DNA from: Aurantimonas marina
Lineage (GTDB): Bacteria; Pseudomonadota; Alphaproteobacteria; Rhizobiales; Rhizobiaceae
DNA: 64,000 bases
NCBI RefSeq assembly: GCF_017183135.1
Contig: NZ_JADDXW010000006.1
Span: 124,001-188,000 of the forward strand
Direction of reading: 5' to 3'
Positions 31,215 through 41,034 of this stretch are shown piece by piece. Each line of letters starts with the position of its first letter. Position 1 is the stretch's first letter. The position numbers were made by a program, and so were the translations under genes. The notes under the pieces are model-generated. The model saw nothing but the letters and a program-made list of their open reading frames with translations. It did not search any database and was not told the DNA's origin.

Positions 31215-32564
31215 ATGATGATCACGGTGATTGGTAGCGGCTATGTCGGGCTGGTGGCCGGCGCCTGTTTGGCCGAACTTGGCAACGATGTCGTTTGCAT
31301 CGACACTGACCCCGCCAAGATCGACATGTTGCGGCGAGGCCAAGTGCCGATCTTCGAGCCCGGTCTCGAGCCGCTGCTGCAGCGCGGCCAACAGTCCGGA
31401 CGGCTGGAATTCACCACCGACTACGACCTCGCCGTCGGCCGCAGCACCATCTTCCTGATCGCCGTCGGCACGCCGCCCGAGGAAGATGGCAGCGCGGATT
31501 TGCGCCACGTCCTGTCCGCTGCGGCGGCGATCGGCGAGCGACTGACGCAAAAATCGGTGATCGTCAACAAATCGACGGTCCCGGTGGACACCGCGGCAAA
31601 GGTCGAGGCAGTGATCGCCGACAGGCTTCGATCTCGCGGCGTCGAGGTGGAGTTCGCGGTCGTGAGCAATCCTGAATTCCTCAAGGAGGGGGCCGCGATC
31701 GAGGACTTCACGCGGCCGGACCGCATCATCATCGGAAGTTCCGATACTTGGGCCACCGAAGTGATGCGGAATCTGTACGCGCCTCTCAATCGTCGCCAGG
31801 ACAAGATCATCGTCATGGATCCGCGGAGCGCGGAACTGACGAAATATGCGGCAAATGCGATGCTTGCGACACGCATCAGCTTCATGAACGAGCTTGCCCA
31901 TCTCTCGGAAGCCGTGGGAGCGGACATCGAGGCGGTGCGGCGCGGCATCGGAAGCGACCCCCGCATCGGCTTTCGGTTCCTTTATCCCGGCAGCGGATAT
32001 GGCGGCAGCTGCTTCCCCAAGGACGCCCGCGCCCTGATACGCATGGGCGCGGAGCGCGAGGTGCCGTTGCGCGTCATGCATGCGGTGGAAGAGGCGAACG
32101 AACGCCAGAAGCACGCGCTTTTCGAAAAGCTTGCCGCATTTTACGGTGGTGCGCGCGGACTGGACGGCAAGACGATCGCGCTTTGGGGGCTCTCCTTCAA
32201 GCCCGATACGGACGACATGCGCGAAGCCCCCAGTTGCGTGTTAATAGAGGACTTGCTGTCCCATGGCGCCCAGGTGCGGGCCTACGATCCGGCGGCGATG
32301 AAGCAGACGCGGCAAATTTTCGCGGATGCTTCGCGGCTAACCTTGTGCCCCAGTGCCGCGGATGCGTTGGAGGGAAGCGACGCCCTCGCCATCGTGACCG
32401 AGTGGCGCGAGTTTCGTAGCCCCGATTTCGATGAAATCGCGTCCCGGCTGAAGGACAAGGCGGTCTTCGATGGCCGCAACATGTACGAGCGAAGCGCCAC
32501 CGATGCCGCCGGCCTGGCCTATTTCGACATCGGGAGGAATCCCGTCGAGCCCCGGGAGAGGTAA
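31215..32564 (+). CDS. UDP-glucose 6-dehydrogenase
   Basis: The enzyme oxidises UDP-glucose to UDP-glucuronate with two NAD+, for capsule, exopolysaccharide or lipid A sugars. The 449-aa protein has the Rossmann start MITVIGSGYVGLVAGACLAELG, VVSNPEFLKEGAAIEDF (about 154-170), the catalytic cysteine in YGGSCFPKDARAL (about 260-272), and the C-terminal LWGLSFKPDTDDMREAPS. It starts with two ATG codons (31215, 31218), both possible. It is convergent with a nucleotide-sugar dehydratase gene, giving a two-gene polysaccharide patch. Confidence 0.93.
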   Translation: MMITVIGSGYVGLVAGACLAELGNDVVCIDTDPAKIDMLRRGQVPIFEPGLEPLLQRGQQSGRLEFTTDYDLAVGRSTIFLIAVGTPPEEDGSADLRHVLSAAAAIGERLTQKSVIVNKSTVPVDTAAKVEAVIADRLRSRGVEVEFAVVSNPEFLKEGAAIEDFTRPDRIIIGSSDTWATEVMRNLYAPLNRRQDKIIVMDPRSAELTKYAANAMLATRISFMNELAHLSEAVGADIEAVRRGIGSDPRIGFRFLYPGSGYGGSCFPKDARALIRMGAEREVPLRVMHAVEEANERQKHALFEKLAAFYGGARGLDGKTIALWGLSFKPDTDDMREAPSCVLIEDLLSHGAQVRAYDPAAMKQTRQIFADASRLTLCPSAADALEGSDALAIVTEWREFRSPDFDEIASRLKDKAVFDGRNMYERSATDAAGLAYFDIGRNPVEPRER

Positions 32565-32604
32565 CCGCACCAGTCTGCGCAAGATACCTGCGGGACAGAC
32601 GACC

Positions 32605-34617
32605 TCAATGATCGCCAGCGTCGGATTTCTCGTGACCGGTGTCGCTCGTAAGAGCGACGAGTTCGGGTGGAAGCGTATACGGCCCGCCCTTCATCATGGC
32701 GAGCACCTCCTCGCCAGGGTTGAATTCGGTTACGGTCGACTTCAACAGACGCAAGGCTCCCGCCAGGTCGTGCGCATCGATCAGACGTCTCATCTCGTCA
32801 AAGATACGCAGGATGACGCCGCACTCGATCGCCCGCGGGAACGCCACGAGGATTCCCTCGATATCGGTCTGTCCCAAAGTCTCGCGGGCGTCGAACAGCT
32901 CTTCATAGAGCTTTTCGCCGGGCCGCAACCCGGTATAGACGATGTTCACGTCGATATCCGGCCGCAAGCCGGAAAGGCGAATGACGTTCCGCGCAAGATC
33001 GGCGATCTTCACCGGAGCGCCCATGTCGACCACGAAAATCCTCCCGCGTTCCTCGGGTTCTTCCAGACTGTGGGCGGCCGATTGCAGCACCAGTAGGCAG
33101 GCTTCCGGAATCGTCATAAAATAGCGTTCGATCTCCGGATGGGTAACCGTCAGGGGGCCGCCCGCCTTCAACTGCTTTTCGAACAGCGGAACGACGGAAC
33201 CGGCCGAGCCGAGGACATTGCCGAAACGGACGGTGACGAAACGGGTCCCGGTCTTGCCGGCACTGAGGTCCATCGCCTGGCAGAACATCTCCGCCATCCG
33301 CTTGCTGGCGCCCATGACGTTCGCCGGATTGACGGCCTTGTCCGTGGAGATCATGACCACGGCGCCCACCTTGGCGCGCACGGCGGCCTCCGCCACGTTG
33401 CGGGTTCCGATCGCATTGGTGAACAGCCCTTCGAGCGGCTGTGCTTCGACGATCGGCACATGCTTCAGCGCCGCCGCGTGGAAGATCACGTCCGGCTGGT
33501 GCATATCGATGATGCGGGCGATCCCTTCCCTTTCGCGCACGTTGCACAACAGCGGATACAGGTCGTATTGCGGATTGTTCCGGCGAAGCTCGGCATCGAT
33601 CGCGTAAAGCAGGTACTCGCTGGCATCCACAAGGATCAGGCTCGCCGGTTCGAGGGCGACGATCTGGCGGACGAGCTCCGATCCGATCGAGCCGCCCGCG
33701 CCGGTTATCAGGATCTTCTGATCCTTGATCATGGTCGCCATTTTCGGGAGGTTTAACTGTAACGGCTTGCGCTGCAACAAATCTTCAAGCTTGATCGGCC
33801 GGACATCCATCTCCGAGCCGAGTTCGCGAAGGTCGAGAACCTTCGGCAAGCGCAGCATCTCGAGGTGATGCTCGCTGGCGATGTCGATCAGATCCTGCAT
33901 TCGCGCGTGGCGCTCGTAGTCGTCGCGCGTCCGCGTCAGGATCAACGCTTCCGGCCGGCGGCCCTGTCGGTCGAAACGCCGGATGATCTGCGGCAGTTTC
34001 TCCAGGGAGCCGAGCACCGGAACGCCGCGAATGAACCGGCCGGTGCGGCGTCCGCGTTCGTCGATGATTGCCAGAACCTCGAAGGCCTGCCCGCTTCGTT
34101 CCGCGATCGTCTTCAAGAACGTCTCGCTGTTATCGCCCGCGCCGATCAACAGGACGCGTTTGGCCACGCCGCCATCTCTGCGGACATCCCGGCGCGTATC
34201 CCGCCAGTTGCGGTAAACCCGATAAACGGCGCGCGGCGCCGCCAGCAAGACGATCAGAAACGCCCACGCGATAATCATGGACGAGCGCGGGATCGCCTCC
34301 AGCCGCACCAGCAGGAAATGAGCGACGATGAAAATTGAAACGGCGATGGTCGCCGCCTTGATGATCGCCACCAGATCCGGGAGCGACGCATAGCGCCAGA
34401 CGCCCCGGTTCATCCCGAGCACGAAGCCGACGATGCCGACGACCGCGCCAAAGATAATCGCCGCGAGGCCATATTCCGGCAAGTTGGCAAGGACCCTGTT
34501 CAGGTCCAGCCGCAGGACCAAAGCCAGAAACAGCGCCGCGGCCCCCATGATGCTGTCATGGACTAAAGCTATGCCTCGAAGGAAAAGCATCCGGGAGACG
34601 TGACTTGAACGTGCCAT
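32605..34617 (-). CDS. Membrane-bound nucleotide-sugar dehydratase/epimerase (CapD/WbpM/PglF family)
   Basis: The 670-aa protein has four N-terminal membrane spans (about residues 10-130), a CoA-binding-like Rossmann domain (KRVLLIGAGDNSETFLK, about 155-171) and a C-terminal SDR domain starting KILITGAGGSIGSELVRQ (about 298-315). The active-site region reads ISTDKAVNPANVMGASKRMAE, in which Met replaces the usual Tyr, as in UDP-GlcNAc 4,6-dehydratases of this family. Such enzymes open the route to bacillosamine, QuiNAc or FucNAc in surface glycans. ATG 34617 was preferred because membrane span 1 follows it closely. The exact sugar cannot be told. Confidence 0.88.
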   Translation of the reverse strand: MARSSHVSRMLFLRGIALVHDSIMGAAALFLALVLRLDLNRVLANLPEYGLAAIIFGAVVGIVGFVLGMNRGVWRYASLPDLVAIIKAATIAVSIFIVAHFLLVRLEAIPRSSMIIAWAFLIVLLAAPRAVYRVYRNWRDTRRDVRRDGGVAKRVLLIGAGDNSETFLKTIAERSGQAFEVLAIIDERGRRTGRFIRGVPVLGSLEKLPQIIRRFDRQGRRPEALILTRTRDDYERHARMQDLIDIASEHHLEMLRLPKVLDLRELGSEMDVRPIKLEDLLQRKPLQLNLPKMATMIKDQKILITGAGGSIGSELVRQIVALEPASLILVDASEYLLYAIDAELRRNNPQYDLYPLLCNVREREGIARIIDMHQPDVIFHAAALKHVPIVEAQPLEGLFTNAIGTRNVAEAAVRAKVGAVVMISTDKAVNPANVMGASKRMAEMFCQAMDLSAGKTGTRFVTVRFGNVLGSAGSVVPLFEKQLKAGGPLTVTHPEIERYFMTIPEACLLVLQSAAHSLEEPEERGRIFVVDMGAPVKIADLARNVIRLSGLRPDIDVNIVYTGLRPGEKLYEELFDARETLGQTDIEGILVAFPRAIECGVILRIFDEMRRLIDAHDLAGALRLLKSTVTEFNPGEEVLAMMKGGPYTLPPELVALTSDTGHEKSDAGDH

Positions 34618-34813
34618 AACAACCATCCACCCACAGTGGAAATTCGAAGGAATTAAATGTTTCTTATCCAAAAAATCCGCCGGGGGATAGGCCGAGGTCC
34701 CTTCTACCCCAGGGGGCATCAGCATGACGTGCTTCATGGCCGGAGTTTGGCCCCCCGGCAAGTCGGGCATATGACAGGCGCCGCCCGTCCCGGCGGAAGT
34801 TGATTGCGCCGGT

Positions 34814-35488
34814 TCAGTTTTCGACGATCGCCACCAGGGTCTGCAGCTTGTGCTGGAGATGTTCCTTCATCAACCGTCCCAGAAGCGCGGCGTTTCGAGC
34901 TGCCAGCGCGGCATGGATGGCTTCATGTTCCCGGGTCGCGGCAAGCCATCGCTCGGGCGTCAGATTGGCTTGGTAGCGCGCGCGGTAGACCCTACGCGCC
35001 ACCATGGCGTGGTGCTGAATGAGGGTGGGATTGCCGGCGGCGGCCAGGATGGCGCCGTGGATCGCCTGATTGATCTCGAAATAGGCCGGGCGGTCGTGAG
35101 TCTCGTAGGTTTGACGGAGCCGCCGTGTCAGATCGCCGATCGACGCGATATCCGGCTCGGATGCCCGCTCGGCCGCGAGTTCCCCGGCCAGACCTTCCAG
35201 CGCCGCGATCAGGGGAAACAATTCCGCGAGTTCCGCCAGTGTCTGCCGGGACACGATGGCGCCACGGTTGGGAACGAGTTGAACGAGCCCTTCGTGGGCC
35301 AGAACCTTCAGAGCTTCCCGGACCGGTGTCCGCGATACGCCGAAGCGTTCGGTCAGCGCTTTTTCCGGCACCTTCTCGCCCGACTTCAGTTCGCCTTCCA
35401 TGATCATCCGGCGCATTCGGTCCGTGAGTTCGACCGCCAGCGCGGGACGCGTTACGAATCCGTCGGGGGTAAGGTCAGCAAGGCTCAT
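34814..35488 (-). CDS. GntR-family regulator, FCD (FadR) subgroup
   Basis: The 224-aa protein has an N-terminal winged helix (KVPEKALTERFGVSRTPVREALKVLAHEGLV, about 39-69) and an all-helical FCD domain with metal-ligand-type residues (Asp in ALEGLAGEL region, His in INQAIHGAILAAAG and EHEAIHAAL). FCD regulators usually sense carboxylic acids. It is the 3'-most gene of the minus-strand pair with the FAD/Fe-S dehydrogenase and probably controls the divergent promoter at 38532-38689, where a TGAATT-cat-AATTCA repeat lies. Confidence 0.85.
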   Translation of the reverse strand: MSLADLTPDGFVTRPALAVELTDRMRRMIMEGELKSGEKVPEKALTERFGVSRTPVREALKVLAHEGLVQLVPNRGAIVSRQTLAELAELFPLIAALEGLAGELAAERASEPDIASIGDLTRRLRQTYETHDRPAYFEINQAIHGAILAAAGNPTLIQHHAMVARRVYRARYQANLTPERWLAATREHEAIHAALAARNAALLGRLMKEHLQHKLQTLVAIVEN

Positions 35489-35582
35489 GTCTCATTGTCC
35501 TGCGTCAGTATGGCGAGCCGCCGAGAGGCCGTCGCGCTTGATCTTGGTCCCACCGCAACACACAGCGGACGGAATGCCGCTG

Positions 35583-38531
35583 CTAGGCCGCCGTGGCCGG
35601 CCGGTCCAGCGCGCCGGCCAGAACCTCGGCGACGTGAACCGCCTTGCGATCAGCGCCGTCGGCAATCTGGTGGCGACACGAGGTGCCGTCGGCGACGATG
35701 ATCGCATCCTCCGGCGCGCTTCGCACGGCAGGCAGCAAGGACAATTCGCCCATCGCCAACGACACGTCGATCGTCTCGGCATCATAGCCGAAGGCGCCGG
35801 CCATCCCGCAGCAGGACGATTCGATGATCGCCAAGTCGAGCTTCGGAATCAGACGCAACGCCGCTTCGACCGCGGACATCGCGCCGAACGCCTTTTGGTG
35901 GCAGTGTCCGTGCAGACAGGCCTTCCGGTCCAGCGGCCCGAGCGGCAAGGACAGGCGGCCAGCCCGACTTTCGCTGACGAGAAACTCCTCGAACAGCATC
36001 GCGCCGGCGGCAACGGCTTCGGCGTCCTCGCCCGGCACCAATGCCAGGAATTCGTCGCGCAACGTCAGGATACAGGACGGCTCGAGCCCGATGATGGCCC
36101 GGCCCGCCCGCACGTGCGGCAGCAAGGCGGCGATGGTGCGCCGCGCCTCCTCCCTGGCACGATCCGCCATACCCGCCGCGAGATAGGTCCGGCCACAGCA
36201 CAGCGGCCGCTCGCCACCGCCGAGACTGGCGGTCTCGACGTGGTAGCCGCCCGCCTGGAGCACCTTGACGGCCGCGCGGAGGGTCTCGGGGTCGAACCAG
36301 CGGCCGAAGGTGTCGGCGAAAAGAACCACGCGACGCTCTTGAGCCTCCGCCGGAATCTCGCCGCCCCGCCCTTCCCCGTCGCGGAACCAGTCGCGCCGAA
36401 AGACCGGCAGCGTCCGACGACGGGAGAAACCGAAGAGGCGCTCCGACAGCGCGGCAAGTCCGGGAACACGGTTGCGCAGCGCCAGCAAGTCCGTCAGCCG
36501 CGCCGCCACCGGAGCATAGCGCGGCAACCCGGCGATCAGCCGATCCTTCAGCGAAAAGCCCTTCCCCTTGCCTCGTTGATAGAGCACTTCCGCCTTCATC
36601 TTCGCCATGTCGACGCCGGTCGGGCATTCGCGGCGGCAGGCCTTGCAGGAGACACACAGTTTCAGCGTCTCGGCCATCTCGTCCGAGGCCAACGCATCGG
36701 GGCCGAGTTGCCCCGACAGGGCCAGGCGCAGCGTATTGGCGCGGCCGCGCGTCACGTGCTTCTCGTCGCGGGTGGCGCGGTAGCTCGGGCACATGACGGC
36801 TCCGGCCATCTTCCGGCAGGCGCCATTGTTGTTGCACATCTCGACGGCGCCCTGCAGCCCGCCCGCCGCCCCCGGCCAGGCTGACCAGTCGAAAGCCGTC
36901 GCGATGTCCTCGACCGCGTAGCCCGGCGGGTATCGCATCAAGCTGCGATCGTCCATCTTCGGCGGGTGGACGATCTTGCCGGGATTGAGCAGCCCGGACG
37001 GATCGAAAGCGGCCTTCACCTCATCGAACGCGCGCGCGATGCGCGACCCGAACATCGCCTCGTGAAACTCGGAGCGGACGATGCCGTCGCCATGTTCGCC
37101 GGAATGCGAGCCCTTGTATTCGCGCACCATCGCGAAGGCCTCTTCGGCGATCGCCCGCATGGTCGCGACATCCTTGTCCAGCTTGACGTTCAGCACCGGA
37201 CGGACATGCAGGCAGCCTTCGGAGGCGTGGGCGTACCAGGTGCCGCGCGTGCCATGGCGCGCGAAGATCGCCGTCAACCGATCGGTATAGTCGGCGAGAT
37301 GTTCCAGCGGCACCGCGCAATCCTCGACGAAGGAAACCGGTTTTCCCGCTTCTTTCATCGACATCATGATGTTGAGGCCCGAGGCGCGCAGGTCGGCGAT
37401 GGCGGCCTGCAGCTTGGCGTCCTTGACCGCAACGACGCCGCCTTCTTGTTCGCCTCCCTTGCCGAAGCCGTAGCCGAGACTGTTCATGACGTCCCGCAGC
37501 GCCCCGATGCTGCGTTCGTTCTCGTCCGCCTCGTCGGCGAATTCGACCAAGAGCAGCGCCGCCGGGTCGCCTTCAACGAAAGCTTCCAGCGTCGGCACGA
37601 ACATGTCGATCCGCCGGGCGAGCGCGATCATGGTCGAATCGACGAGTTCGACGGACGTCGGTCTGAGCGCGACGATGTGTTGAGCCGCCTCCATCGCCGC
37701 CCTAAAGGTCGGGAAATGGCAGGCGCCGAGCAGTTTGGTGGCTTTCGGCAGCGGCGACAGCGCGATCTCGATGGCCGTCGAAATCCCGAGCGTGCCCTCC
37801 GAGCCGACGAGGAGATGAGCGAGATTGATCGGCTCGGCCGCCGGCATCAGCGCGTCCAGATTGTAGCCGCCGACCCGCCGCTGGACCTTCGGGAACCGCG
37901 CTTCGATCTCGGCGGCCTCGCGCCGGCCGAGCGCCAGCATGGCGGCGACGAGATCGCGTGGCGGCTCTTCCGAGGCACCCTGGTCGAGGCGGGCGAAGCG
38001 GCCCCTGGTGCCATCGGCGAGGATCGCGTCGATGGCGATGACATTGTCGCGCATGGTGCCATAGCGCAGCGAGCGCGAGCCGCAGGAGTTGTTGCCGGCC
38101 ATGCCGCCGATCGTCGCCCGCGAAGCGGTGGAAACATCGACCGGAAACCACAGGCCATGCGGCTTCAGGAGCCGGTTGAGGTCGTCCAGCACGATGCCCG
38201 GCTCGACCACCGCGCGACGGCCTTCGACATCCAGTTCCAGCAGACGGTTGAGGTATTTCGAGGTGTCGACGACGAGCCCGGAATTGACCGTCTGGCCGCA
38301 TTGCGACGTGCCGCCGCCCCGCATCGTCAGCGGCAGTCCCTCCTCGCGAGCCGCGTCGAGTGCGGCGGCGACGTCGTCCGTCGTCCGCGCCACCACGACG
38401 CCGACCGGCATGATCTGGTAGATCGACGCATCGGTCGCGTAACGCCCACGCGAAAAGCGGTCGAACAGCACCTCCCCGGCGATTTCTTTCGATAGCCTGC
38501 GGGACAGGCCCGGCCGGATCATCTTACCCAC
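35583..38531 (-). CDS. FAD- and Fe-S-containing 2-hydroxyacid dehydrogenase (GlcD-GlpC type fusion)
   Basis: The 982-aa protein fuses an FAD-linked oxidase domain (residues about 30-530; MRGGGTSQCGQTVNSGLVVDTSK, GNNSCGSRSLRYGTMRDNV, LLVGSEGTLGI) to a ferredoxin-like plus CCG-domain module (CVSCKACRRECP about 622-633; CCGMAGAFGYD near 900). Such proteins oxidise D-2-hydroxyacids such as lactate, 2-hydroxyglutarate or glycolate and pass electrons to the quinone pool. Only one complete CxxCxxC set plus NNNGACRKMAGAVMCPSY was seen. GTG 38531 or ATG 38522 may start it. It is divergent from the aminotransferase-TRAP operon. Confidence 0.85.
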   Translation of the reverse strand: MGKMIRPGLSRRLSKEIAGEVLFDRFSRGRYATDASIYQIMPVGVVVARTTDDVAAALDAAREEGLPLTMRGGGTSQCGQTVNSGLVVDTSKYLNRLLELDVEGRRAVVEPGIVLDDLNRLLKPHGLWFPVDVSTASRATIGGMAGNNSCGSRSLRYGTMRDNVIAIDAILADGTRGRFARLDQGASEEPPRDLVAAMLALGRREAAEIEARFPKVQRRVGGYNLDALMPAAEPINLAHLLVGSEGTLGISTAIEIALSPLPKATKLLGACHFPTFRAAMEAAQHIVALRPTSVELVDSTMIALARRIDMFVPTLEAFVEGDPAALLLVEFADEADENERSIGALRDVMNSLGYGFGKGGEQEGGVVAVKDAKLQAAIADLRASGLNIMMSMKEAGKPVSFVEDCAVPLEHLADYTDRLTAIFARHGTRGTWYAHASEGCLHVRPVLNVKLDKDVATMRAIAEEAFAMVREYKGSHSGEHGDGIVRSEFHEAMFGSRIARAFDEVKAAFDPSGLLNPGKIVHPPKMDDRSLMRYPPGYAVEDIATAFDWSAWPGAAGGLQGAVEMCNNNGACRKMAGAVMCPSYRATRDEKHVTRGRANTLRLALSGQLGPDALASDEMAETLKLCVSCKACRRECPTGVDMAKMKAEVLYQRGKGKGFSLKDRLIAGLPRYAPVAARLTDLLALRNRVPGLAALSERLFGFSRRRTLPVFRRDWFRDGEGRGGEIPAEAQERRVVLFADTFGRWFDPETLRAAVKVLQAGGYHVETASLGGGERPLCCGRTYLAAGMADRAREEARRTIAALLPHVRAGRAIIGLEPSCILTLRDEFLALVPGEDAEAVAAGAMLFEEFLVSESRAGRLSLPLGPLDRKACLHGHCHQKAFGAMSAVEAALRLIPKLDLAIIESSCCGMAGAFGYDAETIDVSLAMGELSLLPAVRSAPEDAIIVADGTSCRHQIADGADRKAVHVAEVLAGALDRPATAA

Positions 38532-38570
38532 GATTTCGGATCTCCACTCCGGGAAAGCACCATTCGCCGC

Positions 38571-38598
38571 TTGACAGAAATAATGAATTCATAATTCA
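38571..38598. promoter_or_regulatory. Promoter-like box overlapped by an inverted repeat (probable GntR operator)
   Basis: TTGACA (38571-38576) is a consensus -35 box facing the aminotransferase operon. TGAATT-CAT-AATTCA (38584-38598) is a perfect 6-bp inverted repeat within its spacer, in an AT-rich island between two divergent catabolic units. A 6-3-6 palindrome fits FCD-type GntR sites, and the GntR gene at 34814-35488 is the obvious candidate. Confidence 0.5.
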
Positions 38599-38689
38599 AT
38601 ATGACCGCAATTAAGATGTGCCGGCAAGAGCGCATCGCAGGAAAGGGATCGGATGCGACAAGGCGTCACGATCTCAGGGGGGACTAATC

Positions 38690-39886
38690 GTGAGCTATCA
38701 ACCGGGACGGCATTTCCTCCAGATTCCGGGGCCGACGAACGTTCCTGATCGCGTCCTGCGGGCGATGGACCGGCCGACGATCGACCACCGCGGCCCGGAC
38801 TTCCAAGCTCTAGGCCAGCGCGTGTTGTCGGGCATCCGCACGATCTTCAAGACGAAGAATCCCGTCGTGATTTACCCGGCCTCCGGAACCGGCGCCTGGG
38901 AAGCGGCGCTAGTCAACACGCTGTCGCCCGGTGACCGGGTGCTGATGTACGAGACCGGGCATTTCGCCAGTCTCTGGAAGAAACTGGCGGAACGCCTTGG
39001 TCTGAAAACGGAATTCATCGCTGGCGACTGGCGCCACGGCGCCAACCCGGCGGCAATCGGCGAGCGTCTTACGGCCGACAAAGGCCACGCGATCAAGGCG
39101 GTCTGCGTCGTCCACAACGAGACCGCGACCGGCTGTGTGTCGCCCATCGCCGATGTCCGCAAGGCCATCGATGCGGCGAACCATCCTGCCCTTCTCATGG
39201 TCGATACGATCTCCTCCCTCGGTTCGATCGACTACCGCCACGACGAATGGGGTGTCGACGTCACCGTGGGCGGCTCGCAAAAGGGGCTGATGCTGCCTCC
39301 CGGCCTGTCGTTCAACGCCCTGTCCGACAAGGCGATCGAAGCGTCGAAATCATCGACACTGCCGAAATCCTACTGGGCGTGGGACGAGATGCGGGCGCCC
39401 AACGACAACGGATTTTTCCCGTACACGCCGGCGACCAATCTGCTCTACGGCCTCGATGCGGCGATCGAGATGTTGCATGAGGAAGGCCTCGACAACGTCT
39501 TCGCCCGTCACCAGCGCCACGGCGCGGCGACGCGCGCGGCCGTCTCGGCGTGGGGGCTGGACGTTCTGTGCGCCGAGCCGGCCGAGCATTCGGGCGCTCT
39601 GACCGCCGCCGTGATGCCCGGCGAGACGGGCGCCGACGCCTTGCGCAAGATCATCCTCGAGCGCTTCGACATGTCGCTCGGTGCCGGACTGTCGAAAGTG
39701 GCCGACAAGATTTTCCGCATCGGCCATCTTGGGGACTTCAACGATCTCATGCTTGTCGGTACGCTGGGGGGCGTGGAGATGGGCTTGCGGATAGCGGACG
39801 TGCGGCACAAGTCTGGCGGCGTGGAGGCGGCGATGGAGGTGCTCGCCACCGCGACGGAGGGGCAGGCGCAACAAGCGGCAGAGTAA
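38690..39886 (+). CDS. Class V aminotransferase of the serine/alanine/aspartate-glyoxylate type
   Basis: The 398-aa PLP enzyme has FLQIPGPTNVPDRVLRAMDRPTIDHRGPDF at the start, YPASGTGAWEAAL (62-74) and VVHNETATGC (140-149), with the PLP lysine Lys198 in GGSQKGLMLPPG. It resembles both SgaA (serine-glyoxylate) and BhcA (aspartate-glyoxylate) enzymes; the other beta-hydroxyaspartate-cycle genes are absent here. GTG 38690 was chosen because AGGGGGG lies 7 bp upstream and no ATG fits. A TRAP transporter follows 50 bp downstream, so the amino acceptor or donor is probably linked to the imported acid. Confidence 0.85.
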   Translation: MSYQPGRHFLQIPGPTNVPDRVLRAMDRPTIDHRGPDFQALGQRVLSGIRTIFKTKNPVVIYPASGTGAWEAALVNTLSPGDRVLMYETGHFASLWKKLAERLGLKTEFIAGDWRHGANPAAIGERLTADKGHAIKAVCVVHNETATGCVSPIADVRKAIDAANHPALLMVDTISSLGSIDYRHDEWGVDVTVGGSQKGLMLPPGLSFNALSDKAIEASKSSTLPKSYWAWDEMRAPNDNGFFPYTPATNLLYGLDAAIEMLHEEGLDNVFARHQRHGAATRAAVSAWGLDVLCAEPAEHSGALTAAVMPGETGADALRKIILERFDMSLGAGLSKVADKIFRIGHLGDFNDLMLVGTLGGVEMGLRIADVRHKSGGVEAAMEVLATATEGQAQQAAE

Positions 39887-39936
39887 GAATCGGGCGGAGG
39901 AAACCGCCCGTCCGAATGCAACTGGGAGGAAAGACA

Positions 39937-40908
39937 ATGAAAATTCGCACATTGATGATGGGCGTCGCGGCCGCGGCGCTTTGGGGAACGGCGGCGAACG
40001 CCCAGGAGGTCCTGAAACTGGGCCATGTCGGCGCGCCGGGATCGCTCTACGAATCCACCGGCAACAACTTCGCCGAATGCGTCGGCGCAAGCGGCAAGGC
40101 AACGGTGGAGGTCTACGGCTCCTCGCAGCTCGGCAATGACGAGGAAATGCTGCAGAAGCTCAAGCTCGGGCAGATCGCCTTCTCGATTCCCTCTTCGATC
40201 ATGAGCTCGGTGTCGCCGACTTTCGGCATCTTCGAGATGCCCTATCTGATCAAGGACCGCGACCACATGCGCAAGGTCCGCGACGAGATGGGCGGGACCT
40301 TCGTCGATGCGGCGAGCGGCAAGGGCTACCAGATCATCGGCTTTTGGGAAAATGGCTTCCGCAACGTGACCAACAACGTCCGGGCGGTTACCGTGCCGAC
40401 CGATCTGGAGGGCATCAAGCTGCGCACGCCAAAGGGCGAGTGGCGGGTGAAGATGTTCCAGAGCTACGGCGCCAACCCGACGCCGATGGCCTTCTCGGAA
40501 GTGTTCACGGCACTGAAGACGGGCGTGATCGACGGTCAGGAAAACCCCCTCGCCCAGATCTATTCGGGCAAGTTCCAGGAGGTGCAGAAGTACCTCTCGA
40601 TGACCGGTCACGTCTATTCGCCGGCCTATCTGGCGAGTTCCGCCAAGCAGTGGGAAGGCTGGGACGACGAGCTGAAGACCGCGATCCAGGATTGCGCGGT
40701 CAAGGCCAGCGACTTCGCCTATGACGAATCGGCGCGGCTCGACGGCGAACTGGTCGACAAGATCAAGGAAGCCGGCGTCGAGGTGAACGAGGCCGACAAG
40801 GATGCCTTCATCGAGGCCTCCAAGCCAATCTACGAGGAGTTCGGCCAGCAGGTCGAGGGTGGCCAGAAGCTGATCGAGGACATCCAGTCGCTCGCCTCCA
40901 GCTCATAA
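39937..40908 (+). CDS. TRAP transporter solute-binding protein (DctP)
   Basis: This 323-aa periplasmic protein captures an organic acid for the TRAP permease. The signal peptide is MKIRTLMMGVAAAALWGTAANAQ. The family arginine is in IKLRTPKGEWRVKMFQSYGANPTPMAFSEVFTALKTGVIDGQENP (about 164-208). ATG 39937 has GGGAGGAAAG just upstream. A strong hairpin lies right after the stop and before the dctQ gene. It belongs to the operon aminotransferase-dctPQM-enoyl-CoA hydratase-CoA transferase. Ligand unknown. Confidence 0.92.
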   Translation: MKIRTLMMGVAAAALWGTAANAQEVLKLGHVGAPGSLYESTGNNFAECVGASGKATVEVYGSSQLGNDEEMLQKLKLGQIAFSIPSSIMSSVSPTFGIFEMPYLIKDRDHMRKVRDEMGGTFVDAASGKGYQIIGFWENGFRNVTNNVRAVTVPTDLEGIKLRTPKGEWRVKMFQSYGANPTPMAFSEVFTALKTGVIDGQENPLAQIYSGKFQEVQKYLSMTGHVYSPAYLASSAKQWEGWDDELKTAIQDCAVKASDFAYDESARLDGELVDKIKEAGVEVNEADKDAFIEASKPIYEEFGQQVEGGQKLIEDIQSLASSS

Positions 40909-40914
40909 ACTGAA

Positions 40915-40940
40915 GGCCGGTGGCGTCCGCGCCGCCGGCC
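40915..40940 (+). other. Intercistronic hairpin after the TRAP binding-protein gene
   Basis: GGCCGGTGGCG pairs with CGCCGCCGGCC around a TCCG loop (11 bp, one G-U pair). No T tract follows. It sits 6 bp after the dctP stop, a position where such hairpins protect upstream mRNA and give more binding protein than permease. Confidence 0.7.
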
Positions 40941-41034
40941 TACCTTCATTGCTGCACGGCCCGTCCGGCGGACGGCCGTCCTCTATTACCGATAATCGAC
41001 AAACGGAGCGCCCGAAAAGGCGCGGGAGGCCGAA

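Noticed and set aside
29134-31218. Plus-strand open frame of 694 codons opposite the complex-I-like genes
   Set aside because: Antisense shadow of nuoH, the B/D-like gene and nuoA; no motif and no ribosome-binding site.
38690-39886. The aminotransferase as BhcA of the beta-hydroxyaspartate cycle
   Set aside because: The dehydratase, aldolase and iminosuccinate reductase genes of that cycle are absent around it; a general glyoxylate aminotransferase name is safer.
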